Positions 1 to 8,261 of a DNA stretch of 64,000 bases are shown one piece after another. Each line of letters opens with the position of its first letter. Position 1 is the stretch's first letter. The notes under the pieces are model-generated. The model was not told the origin of the DNA and did not search any database. It saw only the letters and a program-made list of their open reading frames with translations. The position numbers and the translations under genes are program-made. The DNA comes from Muribaculum sp. GTDB taxonomy: Bacteria; Bacteroidota; Bacteroidia; Bacteroidales; Muribaculaceae. The DNA lies in NCBI GenBank assembly GCA_009775095.1, contig VSOZ01000013.1:1-64000 (forward strand), read 5' to 3'.

Positions 1-87
1 TTGTTCCGGTTTCATAACGCGAAGTTACACAATATGGTTGAGAGGAGCATTCGACAACCGGGAAAATCCGCTGACCCCTAAATATGC

Positions 88-204
88 GGAACCCCACGAT
101 AAGCCGACGGAGGGCACGCAGTGGCCGTAAACGGCGGTTCGTGGGGGGCAGGCGAAACACTAATAGCAATGCCTGTCGGAGACAGGCGACATTACTGCCC
201 GATA
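88..204. other. Possible structured RNA or conserved secondary-structure element
   Basis: No recognisable gene covers 1-519. This part has nested complementarity: CCCCACGA (92-99) pairs with TCGTGGGG (139-146) and encloses a perfect GCCGT/ACGGC hairpin (124-135). GGGCAG (about 146-151) can pair with CTGCCC (195-200) and encloses a perfect GCCTGTC/GACAGGC hairpin (171-187). The arrangement suggests a folded transcript. I do not recognise it as SRP RNA, RNase P RNA or a standard riboswitch, and it could equally be the tail of something that starts before the window. Confidence 0.3.
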
Positions 205-314
205 CCAGATAAAAAATGCAGATTAATATTTGCGATTTTTATTTAAATGCTATAAATTTGCGAAATCTACAGAGGTAGATTTTTTTGATTTAGAAACGTT
301 TTGCTTATTCGCTC

Positions 315-440
315 TTGGTTGAAAACCTGAGAAATTTTCTTTAAGAGATGCGAGGAACGGCAAAAACGGTTTCTCACGCATATGCGTGGGCAGCCGTTGC
401 CATATCTGCATCTCAAGGTTTTCTCAGGACCCTCAACCAA
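315..440. repeat. Long imperfect inverted repeat (about 48-nt arms) upstream of the PEGA gene
   Basis: The left arm begins TTGGTTGA (315) and the right arm ends TCAACCAA (440). They align with small gaps through CCTGAGAAA, GAGATGC and AACGGC blocks. The centre holds a perfect 14-bp palindrome CACGCATATGCGTG (375-388). If transcribed this would be one long hairpin about 80 nt before the next start codon. It could be a leader structure, a bidirectional terminator from upstream, or a small MITE-like remnant. Confidence 0.5.
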
Positions 441-519
441 AGATAATGGCAATGTAGCCCACGTATTCTTTTTTTATTTACATCCGCATAGGGCTGCGGC
501 GGAACAAAACCAAAAAGAG

Positions 520-1305
520 ATGAAAACCAATCTTAAATCATTGATTGCAGCTATTGTGTTTGCTATGTCGCTGTCATCGTGTGCAACCCTTTTCACAAAG
601 TCACATCAGGACGTGACTTTCAAGGGAGTGCCCGGAACCACAATCATGGACAAGGACAAAAACACAAAAATCGCCGAAGTGGCCCAAAACGGTTTCGGTA
701 CGGCCAAAATGAAAAAACAGCTGAAAGGCAAGAACATCGAAGCGACAAAAGACGGCTATCAGCCAAAAAGCTATCACATGGGCACCAAAATACAAGGTGC
801 ATTTTGGGGCAACCTTATATTTGGTGGCATACCGGGTGGTGCTATCGACGCAGCCACCGGCAAAATGATGAAATTCAAGGATGAGCTAATCGACTTAACC
901 CTACAGCCGCTCCCCGAACAAAATGAGCCTATGGATGCCTACATAGTCACCCCCGTTCCCGAACAAAGAGTAGACCGCAACAATGCCGGCGCCACAGACA
1001 TGGAGAAGACCATATTGCGGTGGTTTTTCGACTCTGATCCGCGTGGTGCACGCATATATATGAGAGTCATATCAAACGTTCCGGCCGAGGTCAAAAATAC
1101 CAATGAGACATACCTGACTACAACACCGCTTGAAGAGACACGCAGCTTCAACATACCGGGCCTGACCTATGAAAATGCCAACGACGTCACCATCGAAATC
1201 AAGGTTACCAAACGCGGTTATGAAGATCAGGTAAAACGCTATAACGTGCGCCAAGCCATAGACCAGCAGGAGATAAGCGGCTTCTTTGAACTCGTGACAA
1301 AATAA
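520..1305 (+). CDS. PEGA-type lipoprotein with a C-terminal domain shared with the next gene
   Basis: This 261-residue protein has a lipoprotein signal with a lipobox SLSSC (Cys21), so it is probably anchored in the cell envelope. An in-frame ATG at 382 lies inside the upstream hairpin and would bury the signal peptide, so the ATG at 520 is chosen. Residues about 22-130 resemble the PEGA-like Bacteroidales lipoproteins that begin CATLF and carry a GNLIFGGIPGGAIDAATG stretch. Residues about 145-260 (from QRVDRNNAG to SGFFELV) recur almost unchanged in the following gene, 12 bp away, so the two are very likely co-transcribed and may work together. No enzymatic motif is visible. Role unknown; surface or envelope assembly is inference. 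Confidence 0.8.
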   Translation: MKTNLKSLIAAIVFAMSLSSCATLFTKSHQDVTFKGVPGTTIMDKDKNTKIAEVAQNGFGTAKMKKQLKGKNIEATKDGYQPKSYHMGTKIQGAFWGNLIFGGIPGGAIDAATGKMMKFKDELIDLTLQPLPEQNEPMDAYIVTPVPEQRVDRNNAGATDMEKTILRWFFDSDPRGARIYMRVISNVPAEVKNTNETYLTTTPLEETRSFNIPGLTYENANDVTIEIKVTKRGYEDQVKRYNVRQAIDQQEISGFFELVTK

Positions 1306-1317
1306 ACATAAATACCG

Positions 1318-2061
1318 ATGAAAATCATGAACGCAACAATCATCAAGCGCATAGCAGCATCAATAGTGCTGATAACGGTGACTACACTCTCAGCATCGGC
1401 CAAAGACTATTCGTTCGCATTGTCATGCGACCCAGACGGAGCGACGGTTTATCTTAACGGTCAACTTGTGTCGCAAACCACACCGGCCATAATAGAAGTA
1501 AACAAGAAGCTTGCCACCAAGACTATGATGTTTCAGTTTGTAAAGGATGGCTATGAGTCGAAGACCATAACCGTAGCTTTCACCAAACAGCAACTCAAAG
1601 CCAATCCGGTAGTGTACTGCACTCTGAAAGAGAAGCCAAAATCTCGTGTCACACAAGTACAATCCGATGAACCGACTGTCACCCCGCAACAATCGACACA
1701 GAGAGTCGACCGCAACAACGCCGGCAAAACCGAAATGGAGAAGACCATACTGCGCTGGTACTTTGATTCTGACCCACGGGGCTCACGCGTATATTACAGA
1801 GTCATATCAAGTGTGCCTGCTGAAGTCAAAAATACCAATGAGACCTATCTGACGACAACTCCGTTTGAAGAGACACGCAGCTTCAACATTCAGGGCCTGA
1901 CCTACAGCAACTCCCGCGACGTAACCATAGAGATAAAAGTAACCAAACGCGGATATGAAGATCAGATAAAACGCTACAATGTACGACAAGCCATAGACCA
2001 GCAGGAGATAAGCGGTTTCTTTGAACTAGTACCGAAAGAACAACCTGCTGAAGGACAATAA
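1318..2061 (+). CDS. PEGA-domain exported protein, paralogue of the preceding gene
   Basis: This 247-residue protein has an N-terminal signal peptide (cleavage near SASAKD). Residues about 30-105 form a PEGA-like beta domain with SCDPDGATVYLNG and a KDGYESKTI stretch. After a short linker, the last ~115 residues match the C-terminus of the upstream lipoprotein nearly residue for residue. The two DNA copies differ at many third codon positions, which points to long-term purifying selection rather than a fresh duplication. The N-terminal halves are unrelated in detail, so the shared module is a mobile or duplicated domain. An in-frame ATG at 1327 is an alternative start. Function unknown. Confidence 0.8.
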   Translation: MKIMNATIIKRIAASIVLITVTTLSASAKDYSFALSCDPDGATVYLNGQLVSQTTPAIIEVNKKLATKTMMFQFVKDGYESKTITVAFTKQQLKANPVVYCTLKEKPKSRVTQVQSDEPTVTPQQSTQRVDRNNAGKTEMEKTILRWYFDSDPRGSRVYYRVISSVPAEVKNTNETYLTTTPFEETRSFNIQGLTYSNSRDVTIEIKVTKRGYEDQIKRYNVRQAIDQQEISGFFELVPKEQPAEGQ

Positions 2062-2116
2062 ACACGCACATAATAAGATAAAGAGCTCAAAATAACAATA
2101 ATACTTCCAAACACAT

Positions 2117-2160
2117 AAAAACACGGACAGTATTGTATGCATGTCCGTGTTTTTATTTTA
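2117..2160. terminator. Intrinsic terminator between the PEGA genes and norB
   Basis: Perfect 10-bp stem AACACGGACA (2120-2129) / TGTCCGTGTT (2142-2151) with A-rich left and T-rich right flanks. It can end transcription from both converging genes. Confidence 0.85.
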
Positions 2161-2203
2161 CGCAAGTTTAGAGAGCGTTTAATAACAGCCTCTTTTCATA
2201 TAG

Positions 2204-4459
2204 TCAAGCTTTTAGCGCGTGGCGTTTTTGCCAGTTGAGCCACCATGCCTTGCATGCTCCGATGAAGAAGGGTACGGCTCCGAACAATATGAATACCACA
2301 TCGCCCGGCATACGCATCCATCCTGTAGTGCTCATGGCATCGCCGGTGACAAACTCAATCGAGCGTGCATGCCAGTATCCGTTGTGTATTACATCCCAAA
2401 GTTGTATGAAACCCGACGGAAGCAGACTCAGTACGATCATCATGGCCAGTCCGATATTGAAGCCCCAGAACGAGCATTTGATCCACGGTTTGATTTTTGC
2501 CCATTGGGCGTCATCGGTATTCTTGCGCATGGCGTAAACACACATTCCCAACGACAGGAAGCCGAATACACCGAACATTGCCGCATGACCGTGGTTAGGT
2601 GTGAGATAGGTGCCGATTTCAAAATAGCTTACTATCGGCATATTGATAAGAAAACCGAATACGCCGGCTCCGATGAAGTTCCAGAAACCTACCGACATAA
2701 AGAAATTGAATATCCACTTGTGCTGTTGTGCGAGGCCCGGCTCTCCTCCCGTACGGGAAGCGCGATAAAAACGCCATCCTTCAAGACATAGCAGCACAAG
2801 AGGCACGACTTCCATAGCGGAGAAGCATGATGACACGGCCATATTGAATGTGCTCTGACCTTCGAAATACCAGTGGTGTCCCGTGCCGATTATACCACCC
2901 ATAAATGTAAGTATGGCCTCGAGAATTATGATTTTTGAAGCTCTTTCCCGGCTTACAATACCCATCTCCACAAACACCATCGCTACCATAGTCGTTGCGA
3001 AAGCCTCAAAGAATCCTTCAACCCATAGATGTATGACCCAGAAGCGCCATGTGTCAACAACCGTATAGTTGGTCATGTCGTCAAAGAATATGGCCGGTAT
3101 GTAGAATACGGGAACGCATATGGCAAATATGAGGAAGAGCCAACCGAGGAATCTCTTACCGGGCACTTTCAGCGCCGGCATCGTGTTGCGTATCAATACA
3201 TATGCCCATACAAGGAAGCCCACAATCATAAGCAGCTGGAAGCCGCGGCCCATTTCGATGTATTCCCATCCCTGACTGCCGAGCCAGAAGGAGCCGTCGC
3301 CGTTGTCCCACCATCCGGCAAGGCCTGCCCACTCAGCTAATAGAGAGCCGAATATGACTACTCCGAATGCTCCAAACAGGAAATAAGTCATCTGCATGAG
3401 CCCTTTCCACTCTTTGCCTCCGAATATACGCGATATTATCAGACCGCCGATAACAAACCCGGTGGCAATCCAAAGTATGGCAAGCTGTATGTGCCATGTT
3501 CTTACAAGCTGGCTGGGGAATACCGATGACAGGTCAAGACCGTAGAACGATCCCGGATCGGCGCGATAGTGCGCTACGGCGCCGCCGACTAAAGTCTGAC
3601 CGAGCAGCAGTAAACCTACAATGACAACAAATTTCAGCAATCCCCTTACCGATGCGGGCTGATCGCCGTCGGCTGTCATAACCGGGAATGCCGGCGATGC
3701 GGCTTTCCAGTCGGCCTCCTTGTCACGTCCTGCAAACCACATACAGGCTCCGATGCCGACAAGCAAGAAGAGAAGCGACGCCACACTCCATACTATGAGC
3801 GGGTCAGAGGGGCCTTGCCCTATCTCCGGCTCGTAAGGGAAGTTATTGGTATAAGAATAGTCTTCGCCGGGACGATTGGCCGAGCATGCCCATGCCGACC
3901 AAGCGAAAAATGCACTCAACTTATGCAGCTCGGCCCGGTCAGTGATAAGATTATGCTGTAGACCGCCGTTGTTTGACGGGTCGCTCAGGTATTCTTTCCA
4001 ATAGTCGGGTGCCTCTGCGAAAACGGCTGTCTGTGCATTATCCAAGATAAGACGCCCGGTAGCGGAGTCATATCGATTGGTCTTTGCGATTTTGTTGAGT
4101 TGTTCAGCCGATTTGCCGGGGTTTAACTCCCGTGTCGCTATAGCCACCTGATGCAGATAATCGGCTGAGAAGTCAGGACCGAGATATGCGCCATGTCCCC
4201 ATACCGAGCCGTTGTCATGAAGTCCGTAACGCAGAAATACGGATTGGCCTTCGCGTATGTCATTGCCGGTAAAGAGTAGATTGCCTTCGCCGTCGGTGAC
4301 GGTTTCGGGGATTGGCGGCTTGTCGTCATACGCTTTGTATGTGACGGTAATCAGCACCGCAAAGCCATAGATAAGCACAAATGCGAGTACAAGTATCCAC
4401 CATCGTGAGATAAGCGGCGACGAGTAATCCTTTTCAAATTGCAGGTTTGGAGTGTCCAT
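2204..4459 (-). CDS. norB: Quinol-dependent nitric oxide reductase (qNOR)
   Basis: The enzyme reduces two NO to N2O in the inner membrane using quinol electrons. The 751-residue length fits the single-subunit qNOR form, which fuses a NorC-like N-terminal extension to the NorB core. The N-terminal segment has a transmembrane helix (about 20-42) followed by the qNOR-typical GNDIREGQSVFLRYG and GSVWGHGAYLGPDFSADYLH region. The heme-copper-oxidase-like core then has a dozen or so hydrophobic helices, with histidine-containing motifs HLWVEGFFEAFATT, GTGHHWYFEG and PNHGHAAMFGVFG that should bind heme b, heme b3 and non-heme iron. The gene stands alone, divergent from lutABC across 206 bp. I saw no clear NO-regulator site in that gap. 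Likely role: detoxification of host- or diet-derived NO, or anaerobic electron disposal. Confidence 0.93.
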   Translation of the reverse strand: MDTPNLQFEKDYSSPLISRWWILVLAFVLIYGFAVLITVTYKAYDDKPPIPETVTDGEGNLLFTGNDIREGQSVFLRYGLHDNGSVWGHGAYLGPDFSADYLHQVAIATRELNPGKSAEQLNKIAKTNRYDSATGRLILDNAQTAVFAEAPDYWKEYLSDPSNNGGLQHNLITDRAELHKLSAFFAWSAWACSANRPGEDYSYTNNFPYEPEIGQGPSDPLIVWSVASLLFLLVGIGACMWFAGRDKEADWKAASPAFPVMTADGDQPASVRGLLKFVVIVGLLLLGQTLVGGAVAHYRADPGSFYGLDLSSVFPSQLVRTWHIQLAILWIATGFVIGGLIISRIFGGKEWKGLMQMTYFLFGAFGVVIFGSLLAEWAGLAGWWDNGDGSFWLGSQGWEYIEMGRGFQLLMIVGFLVWAYVLIRNTMPALKVPGKRFLGWLFLIFAICVPVFYIPAIFFDDMTNYTVVDTWRFWVIHLWVEGFFEAFATTMVAMVFVEMGIVSRERASKIIILEAILTFMGGIIGTGHHWYFEGQSTFNMAVSSCFSAMEVVPLVLLCLEGWRFYRASRTGGEPGLAQQHKWIFNFFMSVGFWNFIGAGVFGFLINMPIVSYFEIGTYLTPNHGHAAMFGVFGFLSLGMCVYAMRKNTDDAQWAKIKPWIKCSFWGFNIGLAMMIVLSLLPSGFIQLWDVIHNGYWHARSIEFVTGDAMSTTGWMRMPGDVVFILFGAVPFFIGACKAWWLNWQKRHALKA

Positions 4460-4665
4460 TGTGAATAGAATTTATTAGTGAATTATATGTAGGCTTGGAG
4501 TGAATCCGGAAGCATTGAAGACATTTGTAAAAATTAAATATTTTATGCTTAATAAAACAAAGCAGATATTATTAATGTTTAAAATATGACAATTTACTAT
4601 TAGCACCTGACATAACTGCACCGACTAAATAAGTACACTCTCTATAACTAAAAATTTATACTAAT

Positions 4666-5421
4666 ATGAAGATTGGTTTTTTCGTGCCTTGCTATATCGA
4701 TGCCATACATCCGCAGGCAGCCATCTCCACTTACGGACTCCTGAAAAAACTGGGCCTTGATGTGGAATTCATCGAGCGGGGAGCCTGTTGCGGCCTACCG
4801 GAGCTCGATATGGGCTACATCAAGCACTCTTGTACCCTTGAAAAAGGAATTGCACCTTACGTTGCCGATAAAGGATATGATTACGTAGTGGTGCCGTCAG
4901 GTATATGTACTGACCAGTTCCGCGACCATTTCACCGGAGTCGAGCAGACCCCTGAAGTTGTACACTTCCGCAGTACCGTGCATGATCCCGTAGAATTTTT
5001 ACATGACGTATTAAAAATCACGGAACTTCCCGGCAAACCTCGTTTCCCCTACCGTGTGGCTTTGCACAACGGATGCCACTCACTCCGTTATTTAAATGAA
5101 GCACGCCCTTCCGAGCTGATGATCAAGCCGTTTGATAAATGTGCCGATCTTCTCAATCTTGTTGACGGCATTGAGGTGGGCTATGCTACAAGACGTGACG
5201 AATGCTGCGGTTTCGGCGGCACTTATGCTATCTGGGATCCGGAGTGCTCCGGCCAACAGGGCCGTGACAAGGTCAGTGACTATACAAGAAACGGCTTCAA
5301 ATATGTGACATCGCAGGACATGTCCTGTATGATTCACCAGCAGACCATAGCCCGTAAAAACGGTCTCGACCTGAAAATGTTTTATATTACTGAAATTTTA
5401 AATGGAGATGCAAAGCCATGA
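4666..5421 (+). CDS. lutA: Lactate utilisation protein A, CCG-domain Fe-S subunit
   Basis: LutA, LutB and LutC form a cytoplasmic complex that oxidises L-lactate to pyruvate. This 251-residue subunit has two CCG (heterodisulfide-reductase-like) cysteine-rich halves. The first has C9 and GACCGLPELDMGY (Cys41-Cys42); the second has HNGCHSL and DECCGFGGTYAIW. Length and motif spacing are normal for LutA/YkgE. Its last four bases overlap lutB (ATGA), which indicates translational coupling. The divergent neighbour is norB. The first gene of the operon starts at ATG 4666, after an AT-rich leader. Confidence 0.92.
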   Translation: MKIGFFVPCYIDAIHPQAAISTYGLLKKLGLDVEFIERGACCGLPELDMGYIKHSCTLEKGIAPYVADKGYDYVVVPSGICTDQFRDHFTGVEQTPEVVHFRSTVHDPVEFLHDVLKITELPGKPRFPYRVALHNGCHSLRYLNEARPSELMIKPFDKCADLLNLVDGIEVGYATRRDECCGFGGTYAIWDPECSGQQGRDKVSDYTRNGFKYVTSQDMSCMIHQQTIARKNGLDLKMFYITEILNGDAKP

Positions 5422-6827
5422 AACAGGTAAATCAAGTTAAACTCGGAGCCGAGTATATAGCAAAACGCGACCACCGCGAGATGCACGACCGTTGCTTATG
5501 GGCTGCCCGCATGAGGCGCGACAAAGTAGCGGCATCAATACCCGAATGGGAGGAGATGCGAGAATTGGCGTCGCAGATAAAACTTCATACACTTTCCAAT
5601 CTTGATAAATATCTTGAGCAGTTCGTGGCCAATGCCGAGGCCAACGGTATTCATGTACATTGGGCCCGTAACGCCGAAGAACACAACGAGATTATATTGA
5701 AGATATTTCGAGACCACAATGTTAAAGTAGTCACAAAAGGCAAATCCATGACTATGGACGAGTGCGGAATGCGCGAGTTCATGGGCAAGCACGGCATCGA
5801 AATCAACGAGGCCGATTTAGGAGAAAGAATACAGCAACTCGACAATCAGCGTCCGTCACATATAGTCATGCCGGCCATACACAAACTGCGCAGCGACGTC
5901 GCCGACCTTTTTGCCCGCACACTCGGTTCTGACAAGGACATTGACGACCCGCACTATCTTAACAGTGTGATGCGTGCCGACATGCGCAAGAGGTATGTAA
6001 AGGTCGATGCGGGCATGTCGGGAGTGAATTTCGGCATAGCCGAGACCGGCGGCATAGTAGTGTGCACCAATGAGGGAAATGCCGATATAAGCGCAAATCT
6101 GCCGCCGCTGTATGTGGCTACGATGGGCCTCGAAAAGCTCATACCCCGCCAGAGCGATTTGCCGCTTTTCATACGTCTGCTGTCGCGCAGCGCACTTGGC
6201 CTTGACATGACACAGTATACGTCGCACTACCACGGTCCGAGGAAAGGACAGGAGATGCACCTCGTCATTCTCGACAACGGACGAAGCGAGCGGTTGGCGG
6301 CCAAAGAGTATTGGCCGGTGCTGAAGTGCATAAGATGTGGAGCATGTATGAATACATGTCCGGTATTCCGCCGCACCTCCGGCATCAGTTATGATGCCAT
6401 TTACATGGGGCCCATCGGCATTGTGCTTGAACCGAGTTATGACCTTTATAAATATGCCCGATTGCCTTATTCGTGTACTCATTGCGGCTCATGCGGTGAT
6501 GTGTGTCCGGTGAAGGTGCCTATACCGGAACTCGTGTTTTTCTGGCGTTCGGAAGTTGTCAGACACGGTTACGGTCAGCTGTCGCACAATCTTGAAGAGG
6601 GTATGGCGGAGCCTTTGCTTAAAAGCAGTACCAATCTGGCTATTGCCGAGAAAATGGGGCTGTGGGCGCTGCGCAACATTCCCGAGTCGATAGCGGAGTC
6701 GCCTCTCAATCCGTGGGCCAAGGAGCATAAGGATCCCGAACCTCCGCAAGAGACATTCCGTCAGTACTACAAACGTGTCATAAAGCCTGAAGAGGATGCT
6801 GCCGGCACCTCGGACAATAAACAATAA
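5418..6827 (+). CDS. lutB: Lactate utilisation protein B, 4Fe-4S subunit with LUD domain
   Basis: This 469-residue protein has an N-terminal LUD domain (about 60-290, including VVTKGKSMTMDECG and GETGGIVVCTNEGNA-like segments). Two 4Fe-4S motifs follow, CIRCGACMNTCP (about 304-315) and CTHCGSCGDVCP (about 353-364), and then a helical tail. It passes electrons inside the LutABC L-lactate oxidation complex. It overlaps lutA by 4 bp and is followed by lutC after about 16 bp, so the three genes form one operon. Length and cysteine pattern match the LutB/YkgF family. Confidence 0.93.
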   Translation: MKQVNQVKLGAEYIAKRDHREMHDRCLWAARMRRDKVAASIPEWEEMRELASQIKLHTLSNLDKYLEQFVANAEANGIHVHWARNAEEHNEIILKIFRDHNVKVVTKGKSMTMDECGMREFMGKHGIEINEADLGERIQQLDNQRPSHIVMPAIHKLRSDVADLFARTLGSDKDIDDPHYLNSVMRADMRKRYVKVDAGMSGVNFGIAETGGIVVCTNEGNADISANLPPLYVATMGLEKLIPRQSDLPLFIRLLSRSALGLDMTQYTSHYHGPRKGQEMHLVILDNGRSERLAAKEYWPVLKCIRCGACMNTCPVFRRTSGISYDAIYMGPIGIVLEPSYDLYKYARLPYSCTHCGSCGDVCPVKVPIPELVFFWRSEVVRHGYGQLSHNLEEGMAEPLLKSSTNLAIAEKMGLWALRNIPESIAESPLNPWAKEHKDPEPPQETFRQYYKRVIKPEEDAAGTSDNKQ

Positions 6828-6843
6828 ATAAGTGTTTACGATT

Positions 6844-7506
6844 ATGGATCAGCAAGAAGTAAAAGATCAGATACTCGCTCGCATAAGAGCCGGTAAACCC
6901 GCATTACACCCGCTGCCCGATGTGCCGATGTACGGATATCCCGGTAATCCGACAGAAAATTTCATCAGCCATCTGCTGAGTTTCGACGGAAAAGCGGTGA
7001 CGTTCAAGACACGTGCCGATGCTATAGCATGGCTCGGCAAACAGCCCGAAATGGATGCGTCAAAGAATGTAATCTACTCTTCAGCCAAGGATGTCGCCGG
7101 CAATATAGACGAGGCGGAGTTGGCGGACCTGCATAATGCACACCGTATAGAGACTTGTGTCACCGAAGGTGAACTCGGAGTGGGTGAAATGGGGTCGATA
7201 TGGGTGACAGACGACAGTCTCGGACATGCCGCATGTGCCCTGTTGTCGCGTCGGCTGTTTGTATTTCTTGACAGCAAGCGCATATTCGGCGGTCTGCATG
7301 AGGCCTATGCCAACATCAAGCTACGCGATCATCAGTACGGCTCATTCTATACCGGGCCGTCGGCAACCGCCGACATCGAAGCCGTCCACATAACCGGGGC
7401 GCAAGGTCCGCTTTCGTTGACGGCATTGATCTATAACTGCGACGATGCACCTGCGCAGCCGCAACTGATGGTCAACCCTAATGCCGACACGTCGGTGTGG
7501 CAATAA
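6844..7506 (+). CDS. lutC: Lactate utilisation protein C (LUD domain)
   Basis: This 220-residue LUD-domain protein is the third subunit of the L-lactate oxidising complex. The stretch TCVTEGELGVGEMGSIWVTD and the later YTGPSATADIEAVHITGAQGP segment are typical of LutC/YkgG. A GTG at 6832 is in frame, but the ATG at 6844 (MDQQEVKDQIL) gives a family-like N-terminus and is preferred. The family is usually slightly longer or similar in size. It closes the operon and is followed directly by a strong terminator. Confidence 0.9.
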   Translation: MDQQEVKDQILARIRAGKPALHPLPDVPMYGYPGNPTENFISHLLSFDGKAVTFKTRADAIAWLGKQPEMDASKNVIYSSAKDVAGNIDEAELADLHNAHRIETCVTEGELGVGEMGSIWVTDDSLGHAACALLSRRLFVFLDSKRIFGGLHEAYANIKLRDHQYGSFYTGPSATADIEAVHITGAQGPLSLTALIYNCDDAPAQPQLMVNPNADTSVWQ

Positions 7507-7525
7507 ACAATCTTCTTAACTAGCG

Positions 7526-7567
7526 AAGAGTGTATCGAAGCAATCTATTCGGTACACTCTTGTTTTT
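7526..7567 (+). terminator. Intrinsic terminator of lutABC
   Basis: Stem AAGAGTGTA (7526-7534) / TACACTCTT (7553-7561), extended by CGAA/TTCG pairing inside, followed by TGTTTTTTAT. Confidence 0.85.
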
Positions 7568-7584
7568 TATGTCAAGGTTTAAGT

Positions 7585-7616
7585 CATCTATAATATTAGT
7601 CATCTATAATATTAAT
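7585..7616. repeat. 16-bp tandem duplication before cvpA
   Basis: CATCTATAATATTAGT (7585-7600) is followed immediately by CATCTATAATATTAAT (7601-7616), with one mismatch. It lies upstream of the likely cvpA-suf promoter and could be a slippage product or a doubled regulator site. Confidence 0.6.
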
Positions 7617-7649
7617 GTATTGGCGGGTCTGGATATGACGAAAAATTAG

Positions 7650-7657
7650 TAATTTTG
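7650..7657 (+). promoter_or_regulatory. Probable -7 box of the cvpA-suf operon
   Basis: TAATTTTG matches the Bacteroidetes sigma-ABfr -7 consensus TAnnTTTG, 27 bp before the cvpA GTG. No convincing -33 element was seen. Confidence 0.5.
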
Positions 7658-7684
7658 CACTTGTTAAAATCATAATATCACGTC

Positions 7685-8203
7685 GTGAACGCAATAGACA
7701 TTTTTCTTGTGGCTGTCATAGGCATAGCTCTTGCTTACGGGCTTTACAAAGGGCTTGTGCGTCAGATAGCTTCATTAGGCGGTCTGATATTGGGCATAAT
7801 AGCTTGTCGCCTGTTTTCCAACAGCTTCGCCAACGTGCTTATCGGCTGGTTCCCGTCGACATTTACCGATGCTACAGTAGCCGTTGTCGTAGCCGCGATC
7901 ATCATCTATCTGGTGGTGTATTTCTCGGTCGGGGCATTGGCTTCGCTTGCCCATAAACTTACCCACGCCCTTATGGTAGGATGGCTCGATCATCTGCTCG
8001 GGGCCGTATTCGGAGTGTTCAAGTGGCTGCTCATTGTAAGTATACTGCTCAATCTATGGCACATCATAGCTCCCGAAAGCCCGGTATTCTCCTCCTCGGC
8101 TCTTATGGGTGGCAAACTGTTTAACTACGTGATAAGGCTGGCTCCGGAGCTGTTTGGAGTGGTGGCCAACCATATAAGCGGTGAGGTAGCCAATATATTT
8201 TAA
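7685..8203 (+). CDS. cvpA: CvpA family inner-membrane protein
   Basis: This 172-residue protein has four hydrophobic helices (roughly 3-25, 28-48, 60-85 and 100-125) and a polar C-terminus, the CvpA/colicin V production layout. The early motif GLYKGLVRQIASLGGLILG is characteristic of the family. CvpA proteins affect envelope stress tolerance and, in some species, purine-linked phenotypes; the molecular role is not settled. The start is GTG (7685). It heads the suf cluster, 58 bp before sufB, so it may be co-transcribed with Fe-S assembly genes. Confidence 0.85.
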   Translation: MNAIDIFLVAVIGIALAYGLYKGLVRQIASLGGLILGIIACRLFSNSFANVLIGWFPSTFTDATVAVVVAAIIIYLVVYFSVGALASLAHKLTHALMVGWLDHLLGAVFGVFKWLLIVSILLNLWHIIAPESPVFSSSALMGGKLFNYVIRLAPELFGVVANHISGEVANIF

Positions 8204-8261
8204 CGGTGCAACTTTACAAAACCGGTAGTTGTTAATACCGGACAGACATAATAAAACGGCA

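Noticed and set aside
1..81. Reading frame open from the window edge to a TAA at 79-81
   Set aside because: Only 26 codons, no recognisable protein end, and it runs into the structured region; it may be the tail of a gene outside the window but cannot be supported.
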